The notes: generated by a model from the sequence alone, not told the origin. A stretch of 6,684 nucleotides of DNA from an uncultured bacterium (GCA_927798255.1 CAKMMH010000098.1:1-6684), one strand, 5' to 3'. Numbered from the stretch's first letter, positions 1 through 5,583 are shown. Numbers and translations: made by a program.

Positions 1-2730
1 ATTACTTCCTAAATTTAAAATTTCTTGCTGCGATAAATTATACCAAGAAGAAGGTATTTGCTTTAATTCTTGGTAAATATATTCAGCCTTTGCTTTATCA
101 TTAAATACACCTTCTGCAAGAAGTTCAACTTTATTACCGTTTGAGTTAAATATGTAATGACTTCCAGGTATAAAGAATGATTGAGCAAAAGTATTAACAT
201 CTTGTGGTAATGATACTCCAAATAATTTTTTTGAGGTTTTAAATGGCAAGTGATTATCACCTGATAATACCTTAAGCACAATAAATTTTTGATTTTGTTT
301 TGCAATATTATAATTTGTAATTTTATCAATATTTAATGAAGCCTTTGGTAATTCGGCATTAGCGTTAATATTATTTCTTCTTATTTTTGGTGAAGCTTTT
401 AATTTTAAAATTTCACCATTGCTTTTTGGAAGATCTTTATCATTGTCACTTGGTGCAGTAATCATGCTAGGAATTTCTCCTTCATAATTTTCAGTTGTTG
501 CAACTTTATTTAATCTTGGATTGTTAAGTTGTTCTTTTCTATCAGGTGCAATGTCATTGTAAGCTATAACATCTTCAAGTTTTTCTTTTTCTTCTAGAGT
601 TACATCTTTTGCGTCAAACTGATCTCTTATAATCCTTGGAGTTAAGAATATTAAAAGATTTTTCTTATCCATAGTGTTACTGTCTTTTCTAAAAGCATGT
701 CCTAAAATAGGAATATCTTTTAAGAATGGGACACCACTATCTGATTCAGTATTATTATCTGACATTAATCCACCGATAACTATCATTTGATCATCTTTAG
801 CGATAACTGTTGTTTCGCTTGTTCTTACAGAAGTGATAGGCTCGCCATTCATTTCACCATTTAAGCTTGAAACTTCTGTAAATACTTTTAGTGTTACAAA
901 ATCTCCTTCACTGATTCTTGGAGTTAGTCTTAATGTAATACCGACATCTTGTCTTTCAATTTGTCTAGTCGTATTGTCGTAATTACTAGAATCTGTTGAG
1001 GTACTTGTACTAAATGGTAAATTTTCACCAACAACAATTTCTGCTTCTTCATTATCAGCTGTTAAAATGTTTGGAGCACTTAATATATTTACAGTTGAAT
1101 TGTTTGCAACTGCATTTAGTAATACACTCTGAGAAGGAACTTTTAAACTACCTAGAGTTAAACTACCAGAGCTTGCAGCGGCCATAGTAAAACCATCTAA
1201 TTGACTTGGGTTACTAAATAAAGTATTTAATTGACCAGCAGTGTTTGTTGCGAAAAATCCGCCGTCTTTTCCACCATTTGATGTCATCCATTCCATTCCG
1301 GTTTTTGTTTCACCTTTCATTCCGACTTCTAAAAGCATAGCTTCAACAAGAACCTGGCGGCGTTTTACATCAAGTTCTTTTAATAAGTTTAAAATCTTTC
1401 TATAATCAGCTTTGCTAGCACTGATAATTAATGAATTTGTCGCAGGGTCTGCAGTTATAGAAACCTCTTCTCCTAAAGTTGCTGATTGTATACCTTCATC
1501 AGATTTAGAGCTAAGTCTAGAAGTTCCAAGTTTACGAGATCGCCCCTCTAATCTTTCATGAGCTCTGCTTTTTGGCGCACCGTTACTCGGTGTTTGAAGT
1601 CCTGAGTTAGGTGAGTTCGAATTACGATTTGAACCAGAGTTTAAACCTGATAAAACTTGAGCTAAGTCATCAGCATTTGCATGTTGGCAACGATATACAT
1701 AATATCTATTTCCAGATAAATCTACTTGGCTATCAAGTTGATCAATTAATGCTTTAATTCTTGAAGTTGTTTCATCATCTGCAAGTAGGATAATTGAGTT
1801 CGTTCTTTCATCTGCTATAATTTTCGGTTCTTTTACTCTTGAAGCAACAGTCTTTCCGTTGATGTTAGTCACTGATCCTTGCGTACCTTGATTTTGCTGA
1901 GGCATTCTATTTTGACCAAAAATTCTTGGAGGCATATTTCCATTTGGAAGATTATTTGCGCTTGCATTATTTTTTTCGTCAGTTAAGATTTCTTTTAATT
2001 TTTCTGCGATATCAGTTGCTTCTGCATACTTAATTGGAACGATAGTCATTTCTTGATTTGTAAAAGGAACATCTAAGTTGTTTACTATATCAAGTAATCT
2101 TATTACGTTATCTTCTGAATCAATTATTATTAATGCATTTGTGCCTGTGTAGGCATTTACTATACCGTTAGGTGATATCATTTGAGAAACTATTTGTTGC
2201 ATATCTTCTGCGTTAACATATTTTAAGTTTACAAGTCTTGTTATTACAGCTGCAGTTGCGTTTTCATCACTTGAAAATTTTGTTGGAATAGTCGCGCCTT
2301 TTGCATCTTTTGCAGGGATAATTTTCCATAAGTTTTTACTAACAGGAACAGATGTAAAACCTTTTAGCGCAAGTACTGATTCTAGAATTTGTAAAGCCTC
2401 GTCTGATGTTACTTTACCAGGAAGGTAAATAGATACTTTACCTCTTACGTTTTCATCAAGTATGTAATTTCTTTTAGTCTTTTTACTAAAAACCTTTACG
2501 ATAGCTGCGATATCAGCATTTTTAACATTAATTTCCGTTGAAGCATCTTTTGCAAGGTCATCATCATTTTGATTTTGTAATGCACTTGGATTGGGTGCTT
2601 GTAAATTAATTGTATTTGTTTTTAATGGCATATTGTTTCTTACTTGGGAAGATGCAATTTGTGCATAACCAACATAAGATGTTAATAGCAATAGGACAAA
2701 TAATTTTTTACTAAATAATAAAGTTTTCAT
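1..2730 (-). CDS. gspD: Type II secretion system secretin GspD, 3' end beyond window
   Basis: Outer-membrane secretin through which folded exoproteins leave the periplasm. The frame is open from ATG at 2730 to the left edge (910 codons, no stop). Residues 1-23 form a signal peptide (KK, then a Leu-rich core, likely cleavage after GYA); no lipobox Cys is present. N0 lies at about 63-135, N1 at 160-225, N2 at 229-330 and N3 at 342-455. The secretin core at about 455-705 has recognisable blocks: RRQVLVEAMLLEV, NILSAPNILTADNEEAEIVVG, DVGITLRLTPRI, VIGGLMSD, VPFLKDIPILGHAFR and NLLIFLTPRIIRD. Asn/Gln/Gly/Ser-rich inserts interrupt N2 (about 254-293) and N3 (about 363-405). After the core there are at least 200 more residues, far beyond the usual short S-domain tail; their function is unknown. 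It starts 8 nt after the gspC stop, so the two are co-transcribed; an AAGG at the gspC stop is the probable ribosome binding site. Confidence 0.95.
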   Translation of the reverse strand, partial: MKTLLFSKKLFVLLLLTSYVGYAQIASSQVRNNMPLKTNTINLQAPNPSALQNQNDDDLAKDASTEINVKNADIAAIVKVFSKKTKRNYILDENVRGKVSIYLPGKVTSDEALQILESVLALKGFTSVPVSKNLWKIIPAKDAKGATIPTKFSSDENATAAVITRLVNLKYVNAEDMQQIVSQMISPNGIVNAYTGTNALIIIDSEDNVIRLLDIVNNLDVPFTNQEMTIVPIKYAEATDIAEKLKEILTDEKNNASANNLPNGNMPPRIFGQNRMPQQNQGTQGSVTNINGKTVASRVKEPKIIADERTNSIILLADDETTSRIKALIDQLDSQVDLSGNRYYVYRCQHANADDLAQVLSGLNSGSNRNSNSPNSGLQTPSNGAPKSRAHERLEGRSRKLGTSRLSSKSDEGIQSATLGEEVSITADPATNSLIISASKADYRKILNLLKELDVKRRQVLVEAMLLEVGMKGETKTGMEWMTSNGGKDGGFFATNTAGQLNTLFSNPSQLDGFTMAAASSGSLTLGSLKVPSQSVLLNAVANNSTVNILSAPNILTADNEEAEIVVGENLPFSTSTSTDSSNYDNTTRQIERQDVGITLRLTPRISEGDFVTLKVFTEVSSLNGEMNGEPITSVRTSETTVIAKDDQMIVIGGLMSDNNTESDSGVPFLKDIPILGHAFRKDSNTMDKKNLLIFLTPRIIRDQFDAKDVTLEEKEKLEDVIAYNDIAPDRKEQLNNPRLNKVATTENYEGEIPSMITAPSDNDKDLPKSNGEILKLKASPKIRRNNINANAELPKASLNIDKITNYNIAKQNQKFIVLKVLSGDNHLPFKTSKKLFGVSLPQDVNTFAQSFFIPGSHYIFNSNGNKVELLAEGVFNDKAKAEYIYQELKQIPSSWYNLSQQEILNLGSN

Positions 2731-2738
2731 AAAGTGTT

Positions 2739-3617
2739 TTACCTTATTTTATATTGTAAAGTCATTGGTGTTTTATTTCTTTCAAGCTCAATACTTAATG
2801 AAGTTTCATTTTTAAGTTCTTCAAAAAGCGCCATAGCTTTTGAGAAATCACCAAGCTGTCTACCGTTAATATTTTTTAAAATGTCTCCATTTTTTAAACC
2901 TACTTTCTCAAAAATACTATTTTTTTTAATTGAGAATAATCTTAATCCTACAGGCTTTCCTTCTTGCCAGTAAGGAATAGCTCTTGCTTGAGTCATTACA
3001 ACAGGAAGATTAGAAATCGCATTTTGTACTTCAGCTGCATCAAGATATTGAATATTCCCTGACTGTTCATCATCACCGCTACCAGAATCTATATCATCGA
3101 TTTTAAGAGTTTCGATTATACCATTTCTATCGATTTCTACTCTGTTTTTATAAATTCCAACAAGTGTTGCATATTCAAAAACGTTATCATTTACAGAAAA
3201 AGCATCTTGTATTTTTTCTTTAGTATTTTCAATTATTGCGTATGGATTAGCGCCAGAAGTTAAAACTGTTCCAATCAATGCTAGAGGTGCCTGTGTTGCA
3301 GGTTTGTTATCTTTAGTGCTATCTTGTTTGACGATAGTCGATAAATTTCCGAAAATATTTTTTTGTGTAATAAGAGTATAGTTAACATTTGCTAAAGTGT
3401 TATTAGTTTCAGTGGTAGGGGCTTTAATGTTATTTAAAGAAGTTATAATATCCTCTTTAACTTTATCTTTATTTTCAGAAAAATTTGTGATTAGTTCAAA
3501 AGATAAAGTTAGAAGAATAATAATAATTACTACAACTAGCACTATTCTTAAAATGTGCAAAGCGAGCATTTGATTATTGGGTTGTAACAATTTTCTAATT
3601 TTATATTTAAGTAACAC
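2739..3617 (-). CDS. gspC: Type II secretion system inner-membrane protein GspC (PDZ type)
   Basis: Bitopic inner-membrane T2SS component that links the cytoplasmic-membrane platform to the periplasmic N0 domain of GspD. From the chosen start (292 aa) there is a short basic cytoplasmic N-terminus, one membrane helix at about 22-43 (LRIVLVVVIIIILL), a low-complexity linker, and an HR homology domain at about 85-171 (QKNIFGNL, then PLALIGTV and YAIIEN). An acidic linker (GSGDDEQSG) follows, then a C-terminal PDZ domain at about 204-289 (GLRLFSIKKNSIFEKVGLKNGD, then a NINGRQL turn). I chose GTG at 3617 because AAGGA lies 9 nt upstream (3627-3631). The frame stays open to a TTG at 3740, but that has no ribosome binding site and adds 41 AT-rich-encoded residues. 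An ATG at 3569 also lacks a ribosome binding site. It lies directly upstream of gspD, as in most gsp operons. Confidence 0.9.
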   Translation of the reverse strand: MLLKYKIRKLLQPNNQMLALHILRIVLVVVIIIILLTLSFELITNFSENKDKVKEDIITSLNNIKAPTTETNNTLANVNYTLITQKNIFGNLSTIVKQDSTKDNKPATQAPLALIGTVLTSGANPYAIIENTKEKIQDAFSVNDNVFEYATLVGIYKNRVEIDRNGIIETLKIDDIDSGSGDDEQSGNIQYLDAAEVQNAISNLPVVMTQARAIPYWQEGKPVGLRLFSIKKNSIFEKVGLKNGDILKNINGRQLGDFSKAMALFEELKNETSLSIELERNKTPMTLQYKIR

Positions 3618-3789
3618 TAGTTTAAATCCTTTTAATTTAAAAAAACTATTAATTTTATTATCCTTATTTTGTGAAAAAAAAATAACGTTACTTAAAATAT
3701 ATGATGATATTTCTAAATAAAAGGTGTTAATTTTTTTCAAGAAAAATAAGGTAAATGATAAGGATTTTAGCTTTTAAGTTATAAACTTT

Positions 3790-3894
3790 ATGGAGGAAGT
3801 GGGAGGAAAAAAGGGGAGGAATCAGGAAACAGTGGCAGGTTGCGGAAAACATGTGTCGAGGGACGGTTTTTAGGGATCATGAAACGGGGATCTG
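3790..3894 (-). repeat. Degenerate 7-bp tandem repeat array A (upstream of gspC)
   Basis: Read on the minus strand from 3894 downwards, the sequence divides into 7-bp units of the form C-N-G-N-N-N-C/T, for example CAGATCC (3894-3888), CCGTTTC (3887-3881), CCGCAAC (3845-3839), CTGTTTC (3832-3826) and CTGATTC (3825-3819). Ten of the first eleven units have G at position 3; one unit is 6 bp. Below about 3818 the array decays into a C/T-rich stretch. The + strand is conspicuously G-rich here, unlike the AT-rich flanks. It lies in the probable 5' leader of gspC, in the opposite orientation to the two arrays at 4515-4657 and 5470-5581. Confidence 0.75.
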
Positions 3895-3915
3895 GTAATA
3901 AGTTTAAGATTTGTG

Positions 3916-3945
3916 ATTATACAATAAAACTATGTTTTATTGTAT
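3916..3945 (-). promoter_or_regulatory. Candidate gspC promoter -10 box overlapped by a 12-bp palindrome
   Basis: On the minus strand a perfect TATAAT occupies 3921-3916. It overlaps an inverted repeat at 3919-3945 with perfect 12-bp arms (ATACAATAAAAC and its complement) around a 3-nt TAT loop. No good -35 hexamer lies at the usual spacing, so the promoter call is weak. The palindrome sits where a repressor or activator site would be, covering the -10 to -35 interval. If real, the gspC leader would be about 290 nt and would include repeat array A. The palindrome is seen directly; its role is inferred. No T-run follows the stem, so it is not a terminator. Confidence 0.3.
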
Positions 3946-3988
3946 TGATATCTTTTGTTGATATATGGTGTGACAATATGGATTAGGG

Positions 3989-4015
3989 TACGAAGCCTAA
4001 AACTTAGGCTTCGTA
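3989..4015 (-). other. Strong stem-loop just after the hpf stop codon
   Basis: Perfect 12-bp inverted repeat (TACGAAGCCTAA and its complement) with a 3-nt loop, starting 7 nt after the hpf stop codon. In the hpf transcript a run of six U's comes before the stem, not after it, and the sequence beyond is CCCTAATCC. It therefore lacks the 3' U-tract of a standard intrinsic terminator in either direction. It may act as a 3'-end stabilising hairpin or a non-canonical terminator. Confidence 0.6.
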
Positions 4016-4022
4016 AAAAAGA

Positions 4023-4337
4023 TTATTTATTTTGAATTTTTTCTTTATGTTTTCTTAGCTGAGAAGAAATGTTATCAACTAAACCATCAATTGAGGTATA
4101 AAGATCATCGCTTTCTTTGCTAGCTTTAAAATCAGCGCCATCTGCTCTAAAACTTGCTTCAGCAATATGCCTGGTTTTTTCAACACTTAGCACTATAGTT
4201 ACATCAGTATCTTGGTGTACTAATTTTTTTAATACACCTTTAATCTTATCTGATGCATATTGTTTTAACGCGTCAGTTGCGTCAGTGTTTCTAAAAGAAA
4301 TGTTAGTTGTTATTACTTTTCCTGATTCTTCTTGCAT
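4023..4337 (-). CDS. hpf: Ribosome hibernation-promoting factor, short form (HPF/YfiA family)
   Basis: Small protein (104 aa) of the HPF/RaiA family. Members bind the 30S subunit near the decoding centre in stationary phase and inactivate or dimerise ribosomes. The N-terminus (ITTNISFRNTDATDALKQYASDKI) matches the first strand and helix of the family. A basic and amphipathic middle follows (EKTRHIAEASFRADGADFKAS), then DDLYTSIDGLVDNISSQLRKHKEK in the second helix. There is no C-terminal dimerisation extension, so this is the short type. The ATG at 4337 is preceded by AAGGGG about 7 nt upstream. In many proteobacteria hpf directly follows rpoN. Here it is in the same orientation but 1.25 kb away, with terminators between, so it probably has its own promoter. 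Confidence 0.92.
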   Translation of the reverse strand: MQEESGKVITTNISFRNTDATDALKQYASDKIKGVLKKLVHQDTDVTIVLSVEKTRHIAEASFRADGADFKASKESDDLYTSIDGLVDNISSQLRKHKEKIQNK

Positions 4338-4372
4338 TTAATACCCCTTATAAAAAATAATACCTGTATTAA

Positions 4373-4400
4373 AGTGTATCAATTGCTTTTATTTTTGCAA
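4373..4400 (-). promoter_or_regulatory. Candidate sigma-70-type promoter for hpf
   Basis: On the minus strand TTGCAA (4400-4395) and TACACT (4378-4373) are separated by 16 nt, each matching 4 of 6 consensus positions. Transcription would start near 4366, giving a leader of about 29 nt that carries the AAGGGG ribosome binding site. Two small inverted repeats overlap or adjoin it: ATTGC/GCAAT (4382-4401) and TAATAC/GTATTA (4358-4371). Weak evidence, but some promoter is expected because intrinsic terminators separate hpf from rpoN. Confidence 0.3.
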
Positions 4401-4514
4401 TAGATTTATTTTTAACATGAGATATATCGGTAATATTGGATAAAATATTGAACTATTGTAAGATACTGGAATTTATTGGTTAATGGTGGGAAGGTGTAAT
4501 CAGTTTTCCTCATT

Positions 4515-4657
4515 CAGCTAGCTGCTTTCTGCAAACTAAGCTATTAGCTATCTGCTATCCGCATTCTGTAAATCTGCTTCCAGCATTTCAGCTTTCAGCT
4601 ACCTGCTACCCGACACCCGCTACCAGATACCAGATTCAGCCCCTCGATACCCGTTTC
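4515..4657 (+). repeat. Degenerate 7-bp tandem repeat array B (between hpf and the four-helix-bundle pair)
   Basis: About 20 units of 7 bp (a few of 6, 8 or 9), consensus C-N-G-N-T/A-A/T-C/T. Examples are CAGCTAC at 4596, CTGCTAC at 4603, CCGCTAC at 4617, CAGATAC at 4624 and CCGTTTC at 4651. With this parsing every unit has G at position 3. The best-kept stretch is 4589-4630, six consecutive exact 7-mers. The left part is more AT-rich and drifted. It has the same orientation as array C and shares the units CAGCTAC and CCGTTTC with it. No open reading frame runs through it. The short flanks up to 4681 show nothing else recognisable. Confidence 0.8.
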
Positions 4658-4681
4658 TGCTTTTGATCTTAGCTTTGGAAG

Positions 4682-4715
4682 AAAAAGGCTCAAAAATTTT
4701 TTTAATGAGCCTTTT
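4682..4715 (-). terminator. Intrinsic terminator of the minus-strand four-helix-bundle gene
   Basis: On the minus strand, AAAAGGCTC (4715-4707) pairs with GAGCCTTTT (4691-4683), with an AT-rich interior that can extend the stem. TTTTT-C-TT follows. It begins 12 nt after the stop codon at 4728. It is a near copy, mirror-placed, of the terminator at 5417-5450. Confidence 0.8.
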
Positions 4716-4727
4716 AAAAATATATTT

Positions 4728-5030
4728 CTAGCAAGCGTTCTTTATTAATTTATAAATATGAGCTCCTAGAACATCAGCCTGATTTATTAAATTTTTAGGA
4801 GTATTTATCGTTAAATCAAGTATCGCTTTACACTCCCTAGCACTTCCTAATGCTATTTGAAAAAAATGTTTCTGATCTAATAGTGTTTTTCTCCCTCTTC
4901 CCTCTGCAAGATTTAATGCAATTGATGATGAGGCGCGCGTTAGCTGATTTCTAAGACAAGAAGAAACATGAAGTTTTTCACATTCTTTATAAAACAAAAT
5001 TGATAAATTATAAGTTCTAAAATTATTCAT
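4728..5030 (-). CDS. Four-helix-bundle protein (23S rRNA-intervening-sequence family), copy 1
   Basis: Small protein (100 aa) of the PF05635/TIGR02436-type four-helix-bundle family, first known from intervening sequences in 23S rRNA genes; its molecular function is not established. Family signature residues are clear: NFRTYNL at the start, LRNQLTRASSSIALNLAEGRGR at about 26-47, and QIALGSARECKAILDL at about 58-73. The ATG at 5030 is preceded by GGAGG 7 nt upstream and matches the start of the mirror copy. The frame stays open upstream to 5120, but only by reading through the palindrome. It differs from copy 2 at 8 residues: S10, L12, S23, S24, C25, V87, L88 and G89 here. No rRNA gene is present, so this is a free-standing member. 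It lies between hpf and rpoN, divergent from copy 2. No convincing promoter is visible; one would have to lie in the shared 67-bp gap or inside copy 2. Confidence 0.88.
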   Translation of the reverse strand: MNNFRTYNLSILFYKECEKLHVSSCLRNQLTRASSSIALNLAEGRGRKTLLDQKHFFQIALGSARECKAILDLTINTPKNLINQADVLGAHIYKLIKNAC

Positions 5031-5114
5031 AAAAATTCCTCCAAAAAAATTTAATCGCCAACCTTTGTGAGGATTAAATTTTTTTGGAGGAATTTTTATG
5101 AATAATTTTAGAAC
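5014..5114. promoter_or_regulatory. 42-bp-arm palindrome holding both ribosome binding sites
   Basis: Perfect inverted arms of 42 bp around a 17-nt loop. Each arm contains a full-strength GGAGG, a 7-nt spacer, the ATG, and the first 14 nt after it. A transcript that starts inside one gene's own arm would expose its ribosome binding site. A transcript that reads across the centre would fold the ribosome binding site and start codon into a very stable hairpin. The structure is seen directly; the regulatory effect is inferred by analogy with transposase genes protected from read-through transcripts. Confidence 0.6.
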
Positions 5115-5400
5115 ATACAATTTAGCTATTAATTTCTATAAAGAATGTGAAAAGCTTCATGTAAATAACACGCTTAGAAATCAGCTAACGCGCGCCTCAT
5201 CATCAATTGCATTAAATCTTGCAGAGGGAAGAGGGAGAAAAACACTATTAGATCAGAAACATTTTTTTCAAATAGCATTAGGAAGTGCTAGGGAGTGTAA
5301 AGCGATACTTGATTTAACGATAAATACTCCTAAAAATTTAATAAATCAGGCTGATTCAATTTGTGCTCATATTTATAAATTAATAAAGAACGCTTGCTAG
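5098..5400 (+). CDS. Four-helix-bundle protein (23S rRNA-intervening-sequence family), copy 2
   Basis: Mirror partner of the minus-strand gene at 4728-5030: 100 aa, 92 residues identical. It has the same family motifs: NFRTYNL, LTRASSSIALNLAEGRGRK and ALGSARECKAILDL. Length is slightly below the roughly 110-130 aa usual for the family, but both ends look intact. The ATG at 5098 has GGAGG 7 nt upstream. Differences from copy 1 cluster at residues 10 and 12 (helix 1), 23-25 (turn after helix 1; NNT here) and 87-89 (start of the last helix; SIC here). Most changed codons differ at two or three bases, more like exchange with a divergent paralogue than point mutation. It is followed by its own terminator. 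Family members form oligomeric bundles; one relative, Avd, partners the reverse transcriptase of diversity-generating retroelements, but no such element is in view. Function unknown. Confidence 0.88.
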   Translation: MNNFRTYNLAINFYKECEKLHVNNTLRNQLTRASSSIALNLAEGRGRKTLLDQKHFFQIALGSARECKAILDLTINTPKNLINQADSICAHIYKLIKNAC

Positions 5401-5416
5401 AAATTAAATTCTTTTT

Positions 5417-5450
5417 AAAAGGCTCTTAAAAAAATTTTTGAGCCTTTTTT
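5417..5450 (+). terminator. Intrinsic terminator of copy 2, possibly bidirectional
   Basis: AAAAGGCTC (5417-5425) pairs with GAGCCTTTT (5440-5448), with an A/T interior that can extend the stem, followed by T's to 5450. Read on the minus strand the stem is followed by TTTT, so it could also stop transcripts coming from rpoN, whose stop lies 134 nt away. Confidence 0.8.
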
Positions 5451-5469
5451 CTCACGATGCGCAATATTT

Positions 5470-5581
5470 CCGCTTTCAGCAATCAGCTACCAGCTGTAAG
5501 CTACCTGATACCTGCAGCATGGAACCTGATACCTGAATCCTGAAGCCCGTTTCCTCTAACCTGAAACCAGTTTCCTGTCAC
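5470..5581 (+). repeat. Degenerate 7-bp tandem repeat array C (abutting the rpoN stop)
   Basis: Sixteen consecutive units, all exactly 7 bp, with no slip over 112 bp. Examples are CAGCTAC at 5484, CTGATAC at 5505 and 5526, CTGAATC at 5533, CCGTTTC at 5547 and CTGAAAC at 5561. Position 1 is C in 14 of 16 units, position 3 is G in 15 of 16, position 7 is C in 13 of 16, and position 2 is never G; positions 4-6 vary. The last unit ends 2 nt before the rpoN stop codon, so the array is the immediate 3' flank of rpoN. Same orientation as array B. Confidence 0.85.
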
Positions 5582-5583
5582 CC

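Larger units (their letters stand above)
4682..5450. repeat. Head-to-head inverted duplication carrying the two four-helix-bundle genes
   Basis: The left copy (4682-5055) and right copy (5073-5450) are inverted relative to each other around a 17-nt centre (5056-5072). Each copy holds ribosome binding site, gene and terminator. Identity is perfect for 42 bp on each side of the centre (5014-5055 and 5073-5114). About 18 differences follow in 58 bp (5115-5172), then 183 bp of perfect identity (5173-5355 and 4773-4955), then 7 differences in 9 bp, then identity to the stop codons. A 4-bp indel and a few changes separate the terminator regions. I see no target-site duplication at the outer ends. 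Confidence 0.92.

Noticed and set aside
63..329. Minus-strand open frame of 88 codons
   Set aside because: It overlaps the gspD tail in another frame; the gspD frame is continuous here and the alternative product has no recognisable features.
2734..2973. Plus-strand open frame of 79 codons
   Set aside because: It is antisense to the gspC PDZ domain, a coding shadow with no ribosome binding site support.
4117..4341. Plus-strand open frame of 74 codons
   Set aside because: It is antisense to hpf, which has clear family similarity and a ribosome binding site.
5031..5120. N-terminal extension of the minus-strand four-helix-bundle gene
   Set aside because: The extra 30 codons read through the palindrome and the start of copy 2; the ATG at 5030 has an ideal ribosome binding site and mirrors copy 2.
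4728..5400. Intervening sequence inside a 23S rRNA gene
   Set aside because: The proteins belong to that family, but no rRNA sequence flanks them; neighbours are hpf and rpoN.
5098..5400. Diversity-generating retroelement with the copies as template and variable repeats
   Set aside because: Avd proteins are relatives of this family and the copies differ in clusters, but the differences are not limited to adenines and no reverse transcriptase is present.
4682..5450. Classical insertion sequence
   Set aside because: There is no transposase motif and no target-site duplication visible at the outer ends.
4515..5581. CRISPR array
   Set aside because: The repeats are 7 bp, contiguous and degenerate, with no spacers and no cas genes in view.
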